The position numbers and the translations under genes were made by a program. The notes beneath the pieces are model-generated. The model searched no databases, had not been told where the DNA came from, and saw only the letters and a list, made by a program, of their open reading frames with translations. Source: a virus. Taken from it: a stretch of DNA of 64,000 nucleotides. The first letter of the stretch is position 1, and each line of letters starts with the position of its first letter. The DNA is taken from positions 62,001 through 126,000 of IMG/VR virus record IMGVR_UViG_3300042367_000228; one strand, written 5' to 3'. Of this stretch, positions 8,719 through 18,639 are shown piece after piece.

Positions 8719-10734
8719 TTATGCGTATGTTACTTCAACAGAATCTATATTACAGACCCATCTTATATTTGTTGCTGCTTTTGCACCACTTGTTACAGCT
8801 AACGCTTTATTAGTAGTATCTGCAGTAAATGTTGGTCCTGATGCTAATCCAATATTATCAATCATTGTGTCAACAGATATAGTCGATAATGTTATTGTAC
8901 CTGCATGATTAACTATTGCACCTTTGAATATATAACTTGCAATTGTTCCAGATCCAGGTTGTTTTCCTATTAGCATTCCTTGGAATGTCATTGCTTGTCC
9001 TGTTGCTACAATAAGTTGGTTGTTTGTGCTTGCAGCTGCGCCATCTGAAGTTAATACTACGGCTGTTGTGGTTGATGTAGCTGCACGAAGAACAATTTTA
9101 CCGTATTGGGCATCCCCGTTGGATAAAAACATTCCCGACGCAAATGCAAATTTACCAATTTGACTACTGGTTGACCATCCACCGAGAGCTACTGAATAAT
9201 TACCAACAGAAGATGTCGAATATCCGCAGGCAACACTTCTTGCACCGCTAGCGGTTCCTCCTATGATTGCCAATGCTTCTTGCCCAGAACTATTAGCATA
9301 AGACCCTATCGCTACTGAAGATAATCCATTACTTATGCCTAAGTAACCTATAGCAATACTATGCGTGCTAGTCGCCCCATAACTACTCGTATTGTTAGCA
9401 ATAGCCGCTGCAAAACTGTCTGTGCCAGAAGCATAAGAACCGCCTAGTGCCATTGCTCCTGAGCCAGTTGCAGTAACTGAACCTGTTGCCCCTGAATTAC
9501 TTCCTATAGCAGTTGTTTGAGCACCAGACGCGCTGGCATTAGACCCTATAGCAGTTGTGTAAGAACCAGTTGCAGAGCAACTATTTCCTATGGCAGCTGT
9601 GTAAGTACCTGATGATGACATAGATCTGCCAATAGCTATCCCTCCATATGCTGAAGTAGTACATGAAGTACCTATTGCTATTGAAAATAACCCTGAGGAT
9701 GTAGCTCCTTGTAATGCTATGCTGTCGCTGCCTGACGCAATTGATCTTGTACTTGATGAAGCTATATTCTCAGCATATCCACGCATTGTCTTTTTACTAC
9801 CAGTTTGCCAATTTGTGTTATCGCACACAATGTCTAAACCTTCTCCTTGTCTTAGGGTAAGTGTAGCAACGCCATCAATCGTTTCAGTTAAGTTAGGGTC
9901 AATGGTAATTATTCCAGTACCGGTGTTCCAAATCGTACAAGTAAATCCACTGCCTAATGTTGCTGCTGCTGTTAAACTAACAGTAAACGTATTAGCGGTA
10001 CAGTTAATAATCTTACCTAAGTCACCTGCTACAACTGTATATGCACCTGTTATATTTGAAATTGTTTTAGTTGCACTAGCAGATGCACTAATTACACCAC
10101 TACCGTTAACGGTAATAGTAGTACCATCAACTTTTACTAAACCTAATACAGATGTACTTGCAATTGTATTATATGGACTTGATGGATTTGGTGTACTTTC
10201 TATTTTCCAGTTATTAGTTGCTGAAATGTATATAAGAGATACAAATGTACCACTAACATCTAATATTAATGATGTACTATCACTTTCAATAGTTTTACCA
10301 TTTGGTAACACTGTTAAGTTATAAGTTGTAAATGTATTATACGCATCGATAATTCCGACTAAATCACCATCAGTCGGTGATGCAGGCAGTGTTACACTAA
10401 ATGCACCTGCTGTTGTATTACACCTAACTAATTCATTAGCTGCAGCCGTATATGCTGATGTTTTAATAGCAGTTGCAGTTAATCCACTACCGCCACCGCC
10501 TGCAATGGCACCCCATAGAGTACCATTATAACCTTCAAATTTTAAAGTCGTAGTATTAAACCGTAAATTACCTTGTGCAGGAGTTACAGGCAATGTTGAC
10601 GTAGTCGGAACAACAAGTGAACTACTTATAGATAATGAAGCAGTAGTAGGTGGCAATGTATTTAAAAATGCTAATCTACCTAAATCAGCGTTTGTAGGGA
10701 TTTGATTAGGTCTATTACCTATTAAGCTACTCAT
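8719..10734 (-). CDS. Tail fibre with YadA-like head repeats
   Basis: 671 residues, strong ribosome site AAAGGAG before ATG at 10734. The N-terminus carries NQIPTNADLG. Residues about 333-523 are a run of repeats of the type SIAIGxxxxxSGxxTxAIG, the left-handed beta-roll pattern of the YadA head in trimeric autotransporter adhesins. Examples are TAAIGNSCSATGSYTTAIG and SVAIGSYANSSGQEALAI. The C-terminal part (about 560-671) is a different globular domain. YadA heads bind matrix or surface ligands as trimers, and phage fibres are also trimers, so a fibre shaft or adhesin head is the natural reading. The binding partner is unknown. Confidence 0.82.
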   Translation of the reverse strand: MSSLIGNRPNQIPTNADLGRLAFLNTLPPTTASLSISSSLVVPTTSTLPVTPAQGNLRFNTTTLKFEGYNGTLWGAIAGGGGSGLTATAIKTSAYTAAANELVRCNTTAGAFSVTLPASPTDGDLVGIIDAYNTFTTYNLTVLPNGKTIESDSTSLILDVSGTFVSLIYISATNNWKIESTPNPSSPYNTIASTSVLGLVKVDGTTITVNGSGVISASASATKTISNITGAYTVVAGDLGKIINCTANTFTVSLTAAATLGSGFTCTIWNTGTGIITIDPNLTETIDGVATLTLRQGEGLDIVCDNTNWQTGSKKTMRGYAENIASSSTRSIASGSDSIALQGATSSGLFSIAIGTSCTTSAYGGIAIGRSMSSSGTYTAAIGNSCSATGSYTTAIGSNASASGAQTTAIGSNSGATGSVTATGSGAMALGGSYASGTDSFAAAIANNTSSYGATSTHSIAIGYLGISNGLSSVAIGSYANSSGQEALAIIGGTASGARSVACGYSTSSVGNYSVALGGWSTSSQIGKFAFASGMFLSNGDAQYGKIVLRAATSTTTAVVLTSDGAAASTNNQLIVATGQAMTFQGMLIGKQPGSGTIASYIFKGAIVNHAGTITLSTISVDTMIDNIGLASGPTFTADTTNKALAVTSGAKAATNIRWVCNIDSVEVTYA

Positions 10735-10764
10735 TAATATTCTCCTTTGTTAATTTTCATATTA

Positions 10765-13700
10765 TTAACCTGTTGTAATTGATTGTAATTCTGCATTTGA
10801 TAACCGTTTTGGGTAATAGGCTAATTTAGAGATGTGACCGTTTTGTTCTGAATTAGTAAACCCGCCAATGTACAGTTTTACCACATCGGTGGGTATTACT
10901 GCCGTAGTGTTAGTTGCTACAGTAGCACCATTAGTTGACATTGCGCAATCATTAGTTTTATATGATGCTGCAATCAAATGCATAGTATTAGCTGCAACTG
11001 TAGTTGCACTGCTAAGTTCGGATTGAACTACGTCGCTATTATTCCATATTGTATATCCAGTAAGACTTGACGGGCGGCAATTTTTTATAACAATTTTACT
11101 ATAATCTATAGAATTAGCAAACATAACTGTATGTTTTGGGCTAGTTGGAGTTGCGTACACTGTATCAGATTTGACAAAAATCGATCCTTCATCCTGTCTA
11201 TACCATGAACTAAAGTTAGTTCCAGTCATTACCGCAATGTCTACTGTGCGGGTTGCTTGAGCTGAACTAGATACATCCGCTGATCTGGTTGCTGTTGTCG
11301 AAGTTGTTGAGATATAACTAGTTGCCGATGTGCTGGTTTCTAATTGTGCGCCCCATACATAAATACCTGATGTGCCGTTGCCGGTATATGACTCAACACC
11401 TGAATCATTTATTATTCCTATATACAGTGTTCCTGCAGCAGTTGCACTTGCAGTTTGAGTTATCGAACATCTATACCAACCGCTACTATGAGGTATAACT
11501 GAATATGCAATTTGGTTTCCGCTAACACTAAATGCTCCTGAGATAAGATCAATTGTAAGTCCAGTTAGCGGAAACGCGCTATTATTGGTCCAAAATACAA
11601 GATTTGCTTTAAATCTTTCTGCAGCTTTAATATAGCACGACACTGTATAAGTTGTTCCGGATGTTACGTTAACTGACTGTGCTATATTATGAGAGTTAGT
11701 TGTTGAGTTTTCAATTATTTTATCAGCAGTTGCATTTCCATCTGGAGCAGTTGTTGCGTTCGCAGTTGTAGTATTCAACTGCCATCCGCTCCACATATTA
11801 AATTGCTCACTATAAGTCAGCAAATTTGTTGAAGCAGGTTCAAGGAGCAACTTAGGTGATAACGCTAAATTCAATGGGTTGTAGTTATATCTAGCTACAT
11901 TAGTCGCAGCAGATTGAATTAAACCGTTTGAACCAATGAACGTACCAGTTGATGCCCGTGAGGTAAAGCTATCGGCAGAGGGAATATAGCTTGTAGGGAA
12001 TGCACCTACTTCTAATTGAGCACCCCAGATGTATAAGCCAGATGTGCCGTTGCCGGTATAGTTATTCGCGCCAGCGCCAGATGTTGCTGAATCTAAATAT
12101 GGGAATATTTGTAATATCGTAGATGCTATAGCTCTAGCGGCAGAACATCTATACCAACCATTGCCTACATTTGTAATGGATGCAGTGCCAACCGCGCCTG
12201 CTACATCAACAACGCCAGTTAACAAATTAAATACCCAGTCTGTACCTAATGTACCATCCCATGAACCTAAAGTAAGTCGCGTTCTTTCGCCTGCTTTAGC
12301 ATAAAATGAATAGGTATAATAACTAGTTGCTGTTAGTCCCGATAAGTTTATACCTAAATAATGAGTGCTAGATGTTGTATTCTCTACAAATTTATCAGCA
12401 GTGAAAGTCCCGTCTGGTGCGGTAGTGGCATTAGCAGTTATTGTAGAATTACCTTTAGTCCAAGCCGCATTGTCAAAATTCTCACTATACGTCAGCAAAT
12501 TAGTACGTTGTTCTTCAATTAATAATCCTAAACTTTCTTTAGTTACTGGATCATGATCAAAACGCGGTTCACCACTTGCTGCAATTTTTAATAATCCATC
12601 GTAACCTATATAAGTTGCTGCAGATGATCTAGTAAATGTAATACCTTGATCCAAAAACTTACTATTAGCAAAGTCTAATAACAACGATGGTCTAATAGTT
12701 GCGCCGGTATAAGTAAGTCCGGTTGCATCACCTATAAACGCAGTTGCTTTTACTGTCCCAGTTACTTGTAATTTGCTAGTAGTATCATCTGTAGTTGTAC
12801 CAATTAACACATTTCCACTAGAATTAATTCGCATACGTTCTGTTATAGTAGCCGAGCCATCGGGCGTAGTGCTGAACACCAATCTACTAGGCATATCATT
12901 AGTACCAGGTACACCGTCCACTACTGCTTCGATACGTGCTGTGATAATAGTTGCGGTAGGTAAGGTAGACGAGCCATCATGGCCGGAAAATCCAATGTAA
13001 CCTAAAGAATCTCCATTTTGTACAATCGCAGATGTTGTTGCATCACCCCGACCTTTAAAGAGATTAATTGATGCTCCGGCAGCGTCATTTGAGTAGCGTC
13101 GAATATGTTGTTGTGCCGCTGCATCAATACCCCATAATTGTAATCCTGCAACGCCGGCGGCAGTGGAATTGCCAATTAATACGCGACCACTAGAATCGAT
13201 ACGCATACTTTCAGTAGCACCGGCAGATGAACCAAATGCCAGATAATCTGTGCCATATACCCCAGCTTCAATCCATGCTTTTGGAGTAGCAGGATCAAAA
13301 CTAAACTGAATACGAGCATTACCATTTCCAGTAGTAACATTATTATTTTGGATGTGTAATGCAGTACGAGAATTTATAGTTCCGTTTGATGCCCCAGTAG
13401 CAAGAACATGTAGTTTAGATACTGGAGTAGTTGTTCCAATCCCTAAATTGCCAGCTAGATAGTTATCAGCAGTACCACCCATATATAAGTTAAAACAGGT
13501 CTTACCAGAAGTTACCGGAATGCCGCCGTAAAAACCATAGTTAGATGTTGCACCTATTAAGCTAGATTCTGCTGCAAACCCTATTTGAGACGTTACTACT
13601 GAGCCAGCACCAAATGTGTCTTGATTTGCATAAAAATGTCTAATACTGCCAAGTGTAAATATAGCAGCTTGAGTTGATGGCTGTGACTGGAATATATTTG

Positions 13701-16700
13701 CATTCGTAGTAACATCAGATTGTATTTGAGCATAATTTAATATCCCATAACTGTTTACTGCACCGGTTATGTTTTTTCTAACACTTACAGTTGCACCTGC
13801 TACTGGAGTATTTCCAATACCAACATTACCAACAGAATCAATACGCATTCTTTCAATAGCACCACCGGTTCTGAATATTAACGTTTGATTTGCAATATCG
13901 CCAGCAATACCTGCAAGAGTAGTACCTACTGTAGATGAAAAATTAAGTGCAGATATACCAGTTGAACTACTGCATAGCTCGACTACTGCATTCCTGTTAA
14001 CACTTTGTACATTAATATAAGAGTTTGATGCTACTGTACCTGTATTTTGATTATTATATAACTGAAGACTTAACCCAAACCCGGTATTTGGAGTAGTTGT
14101 ACCAATGCCAACATTACCAACAGAATCAATACGCATACGTTCTGTATTAGATGTATCAAATTCTATAACGCCCGCTTCAACTGCACCAATAATAAGATTA
14201 CCGGTCCCTCGATGTGATAATATCGTGTTACTGTTTGCACCTGCATTACGTAAAAATCTAGCACTATAGTCTGCATACGTAGTATCTGATGTTAAATCAA
14301 TATAAGAAATACCGCTACCTGTTCTGCCGCCACCGACTTCGATGCCAGCTGTTGCAGTTGATAATGCCGTTGCGCCGCCTACGTATAACACGTTATTATT
14401 AATAAATGCGTTTCCGCTATTCGATGCACCTAAATTAAGTGTAGTTGCATAACTACCAACTGACACGGTAGTTTGAGTTGAATCATTAAGCACTGCAGAT
14501 GACGTTAGTACATTAACATTATTAATTTTATAAGTTTTACCTGTAGCAATGTTCCAATTTTCACTAGATGTCCAGTTAGTATTAGTAGAATCCCATGTAA
14601 TAGTTTTATCAGTTGCTCCTCGCAATGTAATACCGCCGCCATCTGCAGTTGTATTTGTTGGAGTAGCAACTGATCCTAATTCAATGTTTTTGTCGTCAAC
14701 TGTTACTGTGGTTGAATTTACAGTAGTAGTTGTTCCGTTAACGGTTAAATTTCCGGTTACGGTTAAGTCAGAACCGATCGTAGCTGTGCTAGTAGTAGTT
14801 AATGTAGTAAACGCACCTGTGTTAGCTGTAGTGTTACCAATAGCTGGAGGACTTGAAAGATATGTACTAAAACCAGTACCGCTTACTGTACTTGATGCAG
14901 ATAAAGTGGTAAATTTACCAATTGCAGCAGTAGTATTACCGATATTCATATTATCAATATTACCAGTAGCACCTGAACTAATTGTAATTGTACCAGTGCT
15001 AGTAGTAGTGTATGTTTGATTATTAGTAGTAGTATTAGCAGTAATTACACCGGTTGCAGTTAACGATGGTACAGAGACAGTATATGCACCACTAAAAGAT
15101 AAATTACCTCCTAATGTCCATGTTTGTGCAGCTACGTTAGTAATATTACCAGAATTCATATACAATGCGTAGTTATTAATAGAACTGTTTGATGCATCTG
15201 CATATAAACCAATATTCATACCGCCGGCGTGTGTATCGTTAGCATAACCGCGGACACCGATTGCACTTCCGGTATCACCTGTAGCAGATACATGACCTTC
15301 ACCTACTACACCGCCTGATCTTGTAGCAGCATTAGTATAGCCAACACCGTATACACCGATACCGTAAATACCGGTATTAGTTGGGTGTGCAGTTCCTTCT
15401 GCAATTAAACCGATATTATGCGTTTCACTTTGTTGAAGTCCTGCAGCAGTATCCGAAATAGCAACTTTTGCATTTGGGAATCTAGCTGAAGTAGCTGCAC
15501 TTCCAATTAATGCAGATGTACCTATTAGTTTACCAATTTGTAAAGAATCGTATGTTGCATTTGAAAAATCAACGGTTGTATCTGGTTCTGGAATAATATT
15601 GCTATAAAATTTCCAAACACCGTCAGTTGCATCTCTTACTAAACCTGTATGTAAATGTGTACCAGCTGGGTTGTATGCTCCAACCCAACCTATATCTAAT
15701 ATGTCTGCGGCGTTGTTTACTGCTAAGTAGATCAACGAATCGTTAACACTTAAATTTGTGGCACTAAGTTGGTTAGCAGTACCATTAAAATAAATGTCGC
15801 CGTCTACTTGCAAATCATGTTGCATATGAATAGTACTAGTATTAGAACCCATTGTAATTGTAGTAGCTGCTCTACCAAAGTTAATAGTAGTTGCAGTTGT
15901 ATCAAGTAAATCAAAACTAGTACTTGTAGTAGTAATTGCGGTGGTAAGTGACGGACTAGATGATAATACAACATTACCTGTACCAGTTTTAGTTGTAACA
16001 CCTGTTCCGCCCGAAGTAACAGGTAATGGATTTGATAATGTTAATGATGTAGCAGATGCTGCTCCTAAAACTGGAGCTATAAATGTTGGTGCATTGTTAA
16101 AAACAAGTAACCCAGTACCGGTTTCGTCTGACATAATTGCAGCTAGTGCTGACGATAGTGTTGACGACGCAGTAAATTGGCTTAAGCCTGCAGCTGCATA
16201 AACAACTGTACCGCCTGTTCCAAAAGAAACAGATGATGCATCAGTACCTGTAAATGATAAAGTATTGTTAACAGTTAATGTTTTACCGTCAATAAGAGTT
16301 AATGTTGCGCTATTAGCAGGAGCAGTAATTGTAACTTTATTAATAGTAGTAGCAGTAGCATTACCTAATGTAGGAGTTACTAATGTTGGATTGTTTGATA
16401 AAACAACATTACCGGTACCGGTTGAAGTTGTAACACCTGTTCCTCCTGAAGTAACAGGTAACGCATTAGTTAATGCAAGTGTTGGAATTGTGATGCTATA
16501 TGCACCGTTAAATGTTAAGTTACCGTTTAGATACCAAGTTTTAGCACCTGCAGAATAGATATCCCCACTGTTTAAGTATAAGGAATAATTTGCATTACCG
16601 TTGGTTGCGTCGCCGTATAAACCAACGTTTATCCCGCCAGCATGTGTATCATTAGCGTAACCACGAACACCAACTGCAGGAGCAGTATCTCCAGTAGCAG

Positions 16701-17241
16701 ATACATGTGATTCACCTACTACGCCTTGTCCAGTAAATGAACCTGCAGTATAACCTACACCATATACGCCTGCATTTCTTGTAGCCCCTGCACCGACAGC
16801 TTCAGCAACAATACCAATATTACCATTTTCGTTTTGTTGAATACCTGCAGCAGTTTCTGAAATAGCAACTTTTGCATTTGGGAATCTAGTTGTAGTAGCA
16901 GAACTTCCAATTAATACTTTATTATTACTGACTAAATTTGAAGAAAGAATAATGTTATTAGACACTGCTGAGATTGTTAAATCTCCAATACTAGTAAGTG
17001 TATTGTTCGTAACGTTAAGATTTCCAATATCAACATTAGTACTTTTAAAGTTTGTTGTTCGAGTAGTTCCACTAACGTCAAGCAAATATGCCGGTGAATC
17101 AGTATTAATACCAATTTTATAGTTAGTAGGGTTTGCATCTGATACACTAAAATACAACAAGTTTGTTTCGAATGAAAGATCTACATTATTACGTATTAAA
17201 TTCGAAGACAACATGTGTCCGGATATTTTACCAAGTGCCAT
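10765..17241 (-). CDS. Giant tail fibre (2158 residues)
   Basis: Starts MALGKISGHMLSSNLIRNNVDL after ribosome site AAAGG. Segments seen: an N-terminal IGINTDSP strand; two copies of a block with GVRGYANDTHAGG (near residues 190 and 665); repeats of SGGTGVTT then GTGNVVLS; a block with VDDKNIELGSVATP then WTSSENWNIATGKTYKIN near residue 870; several ERMRIDSVGNVGIG shaft motifs; and from about residue 1512 two lectin-like modules (TFTRSSAAT, PRFDHDPVTKESLGLLIEE) ending KLAYYPKRLSNAELQSITT. These are typical of long phage fibres with a repetitive shaft and a C-terminal binding tip. The tip is a paralogue of the fibres at 4312-8397. It is likely the main long fibre or part of one. Confidence 0.82.
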   Translation of the reverse strand: MALGKISGHMLSSNLIRNNVDLSFETNLLYFSVSDANPTNYKIGINTDSPAYLLDVSGTTRTTNFKSTNVDIGNLNVTNNTLTSIGDLTISAVSNNIILSSNLVSNNKVLIGSSATTTRFPNAKVAISETAAGIQQNENGNIGIVAEAVGAGATRNAGVYGVGYTAGSFTGQGVVGESHVSATGDTAPAVGVRGYANDTHAGGINVGLYGDATNGNANYSLYLNSGDIYSAGAKTWYLNGNLTFNGAYSITIPTLALTNALPVTSGGTGVTTSTGTGNVVLSNNPTLVTPTLGNATATTINKVTITAPANSATLTLIDGKTLTVNNTLSFTGTDASSVSFGTGGTVVYAAAGLSQFTASSTLSSALAAIMSDETGTGLLVFNNAPTFIAPVLGAASATSLTLSNPLPVTSGGTGVTTKTGTGNVVLSSSPSLTTAITTTSTSFDLLDTTATTINFGRAATTITMGSNTSTIHMQHDLQVDGDIYFNGTANQLSATNLSVNDSLIYLAVNNAADILDIGWVGAYNPAGTHLHTGLVRDATDGVWKFYSNIIPEPDTTVDFSNATYDSLQIGKLIGTSALIGSAATSARFPNAKVAISDTAAGLQQSETHNIGLIAEGTAHPTNTGIYGIGVYGVGYTNAATRSGGVVGEGHVSATGDTGSAIGVRGYANDTHAGGMNIGLYADASNSSINNYALYMNSGNITNVAAQTWTLGGNLSFSGAYTVSVPSLTATGVITANTTTNNQTYTTTSTGTITISSGATGNIDNMNIGNTTAAIGKFTTLSASSTVSGTGFSTYLSSPPAIGNTTANTGAFTTLTTTSTATIGSDLTVTGNLTVNGTTTTVNSTTVTVDDKNIELGSVATPTNTTADGGGITLRGATDKTITWDSTNTNWTSSENWNIATGKTYKINNVNVLTSSAVLNDSTQTTVSVGSYATTLNLGASNSGNAFINNNVLYVGGATALSTATAGIEVGGGRTGSGISYIDLTSDTTYADYSARFLRNAGANSNTILSHRGTGNLIIGAVEAGVIEFDTSNTERMRIDSVGNVGIGTTTPNTGFGLSLQLYNNQNTGTVASNSYINVQSVNRNAVVELCSSSTGISALNFSSTVGTTLAGIAGDIANQTLIFRTGGAIERMRIDSVGNVGIGNTPVAGATVSVRKNITGAVNSYGILNYAQIQSDVTTNANIFQSQPSTQAAIFTLGSIRHFYANQDTFGAGSVVTSQIGFAAESSLIGATSNYGFYGGIPVTSGKTCFNLYMGGTADNYLAGNLGIGTTTPVSKLHVLATGASNGTINSRTALHIQNNNVTTGNGNARIQFSFDPATPKAWIEAGVYGTDYLAFGSSAGATESMRIDSSGRVLIGNSTAAGVAGLQLWGIDAAAQQHIRRYSNDAAGASINLFKGRGDATTSAIVQNGDSLGYIGFSGHDGSSTLPTATIITARIEAVVDGVPGTNDMPSRLVFSTTPDGSATITERMRINSSGNVLIGTTTDDTTSKLQVTGTVKATAFIGDATGLTYTGATIRPSLLLDFANSKFLDQGITFTRSSAATYIGYDGLLKIAASGEPRFDHDPVTKESLGLLIEEQRTNLLTYSENFDNAAWTKGNSTITANATTAPDGTFTADKFVENTTSSTHYLGINLSGLTATSYYTYSFYAKAGERTRLTLGSWDGTLGTDWVFNLLTGVVDVAGAVGTASITNVGNGWYRCSAARAIASTILQIFPYLDSATSGAGANNYTGNGTSGLYIWGAQLEVGAFPTSYIPSADSFTSRASTGTFIGSNGLIQSAATNVARYNYNPLNLALSPKLLLEPASTNLLTYSEQFNMWSGWQLNTTTANATTAPDGNATADKIIENSTTNSHNIAQSVNVTSGTTYTVSCYIKAAERFKANLVFWTNNSAFPLTGLTIDLISGAFSVSGNQIAYSVIPHSSGWYRCSITQTASATAAGTLYIGIINDSGVESYTGNGTSGIYVWGAQLETSTSATSYISTTSTTATRSADVSSSAQATRTVDIAVMTGTNFSSWYRQDEGSIFVKSDTVYATPTSPKHTVMFANSIDYSKIVIKNCRPSSLTGYTIWNNSDVVQSELSSATTVAANTMHLIAASYKTNDCAMSTNGATVATNTTAVIPTDVVKLYIGGFTNSEQNGHISKLAYYPKRLSNAELQSITTG

Positions 17242-17267
17242 TTATATTCCTTTATCTAAATTTTATT

Positions 17268-18284
17268 TTATTTGTCAAACCCATGAAGCACAGTTACCAT
17301 TTTTCCAAATGGTACAGGCGAACCAAATTTTAAATAGTATCCAGTCGGTGCTTGTGTTCCCGTAATAGTAAGTTGAGTGTTTACTGCAATAGTACTTGTA
17401 ATAGTTGGTTTACTAATTACTACACTGATCAATGCATCAGTGTCTGGGTCAGATATTGCTGATACAACGGTTGTACTACTTTGAATATTAGCATGGCCGT
17501 TAATGGTTGCACCGGTAATATCAACTGATGTATAAATTGCATCAGCACTTTTAATTTGGCCAGCAACTGTCATTGTACCGGTACCTGCACCGGTAAAACT
17601 AACTGAACTATTAGTCGATGCAGTAACAGTAAACGTACCGTTATACCCTGTTGGTATAAATCCAGATACAACAATCGATGATCCAACAGCAAATGGTGTT
17701 TGCGTTAATGTAGTAAATGTTAATGTTACAGTACCTGCAGATGCGCTTGCGCCTGTACCTAAAACGTGACTATTAAAGTATAAAGTAGTTGCTCCGGTAG
17801 TTGCAGCATAACTTAATTTTGGTGTATATGCTGCATTCGTAATTGCAGTATCTTGAACAATTGTATAGTTAGTTATTGCTAGTTGAAGAACGTTCTCGAC
17901 TATAACTAAAATATTTTTAGCTTTCTGTGTTAAATCCCAAGTAACACCACTTTGGGCAAGTGTTACGGGTACCGGAAATAACGGACCAAAATACAAATTA
18001 TTACCGTCGCCGGCTCCTAAACTTTGTTGTGTAATAAGTCCAGGTTCTTTAAATCTTAAACTACGCCAGTTGTTAGATTGATAAACTTCAATTTCGTCAA
18101 GTGTTGTGTTGTAACGAATCATACCGTTAACTGAAATTGCAGATACTGGACGTTGTGCTGTAGTACCCGACGGAAGTGTTAAGTTATTTGGTGTATTCAT
18201 AACTACAGCATTATTAATGTCAACTGAAAGTCTTTGATCGTATGGTGCTCTGCGATTTAAAACTTGTTTACGTAAATATCTCAT
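17268..18284 (-). CDS. Virion structural protein, fibre-associated
   Basis: 338 residues. The basic N-terminus (MRYLRKQVLNRRAPYDQR) is followed by a strand-rich domain with GMIRYNTTLDEIEVYQSNNW, a motif common in phage fibre and neck-fibre proteins where a description of model data is wrapped by beta strands. The middle is Thr/Ser/Gly rich. The start lies one base after the stop of the 114-residue gene, so the two are co-translated. The function is probably structural in the fibre or neck; no exact T4 counterpart was identified. Confidence 0.65.
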   Translation of the reverse strand: MRYLRKQVLNRRAPYDQRLSVDINNAVVMNTPNNLTLPSGTTAQRPVSAISVNGMIRYNTTLDEIEVYQSNNWRSLRFKEPGLITQQSLGAGDGNNLYFGPLFPVPVTLAQSGVTWDLTQKAKNILVIVENVLQLAITNYTIVQDTAITNAAYTPKLSYAATTGATTLYFNSHVLGTGASASAGTVTLTFTTLTQTPFAVGSSIVVSGFIPTGYNGTFTVTASTNSSVSFTGAGTGTMTVAGQIKSADAIYTSVDITGATINGHANIQSSTTVVSAISDPDTDALISVVISKPTITSTIAVNTQLTITGTQAPTGYYLKFGSPVPFGKMVTVLHGFDK

Positions 18285-18285
18285 G

Positions 18286-18630
18286 TTATACCGCCAATGT
18301 GCTTACAGTTACTACTAAATTAGCTGGACTATCGCTTTTTGCAAATAATTTATCACCATTTGCTAATACCATTTTTTCTTGATCAAAACTTACTGTTTCG
18401 CCAGCTGGAATAGGTAAACCATTTACAATTGTATGTTTAGATGCAGTCGTTGTGCCTGATACATCAGCCGACGGAACTGCGTATAAATACAAGTTTGTTT
18501 GTCCTGTTAGCGGATTATTTGAATCAAACGTTGCAGTATTACACACAATAATTGTAGTAATGGCATTGTTACCAGAACTAGAATAAATTGCTGTATTTGT
18601 TGATCCAATTGCTATGTTTGAAATTGCCAT
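18286..18630 (-). CDS. Small virion structural protein
   Basis: 114 residues with ribosome site AAGGA before ATG at 18630. It is beta-rich (IIVCNTATFDSNN, LYLYAVPSAD, NGLPIPAGETVSFDQEKMV, GDKLFAKSDSPANLVVTVS). The phrase GETVSFDQEKMVLANGDKL resembles small phage tail-completion or coat-like proteins that describe a one-domain beta-sandwich. It lies between two fibre-like genes in the same transcript. No specific family is claimed. Confidence 0.65.
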   Translation of the reverse strand: MAISNIAIGSTNTAIYSSSGNNAITTIIVCNTATFDSNNPLTGQTNLYLYAVPSADVSGTTTASKHTIVNGLPIPAGETVSFDQEKMVLANGDKLFAKSDSPANLVVTVSTLAV

Positions 18631-18639
18631 ATGTTATCC

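Noticed and set aside
14549-15019. Plus-strand frame of 156 codons, and others at 9719-10324 and 16265-16558
   Set aside because: Antisense to Thr/Val-rich fibre genes, low-complexity Val/Pro translations, no ribosome sites.
18481-18489. Plus-strand TATAAATA-type sequence inside the 114-residue gene
   Set aside because: It is inside a minus-strand gene with no plus-strand gene downstream; chance in AT-rich DNA.
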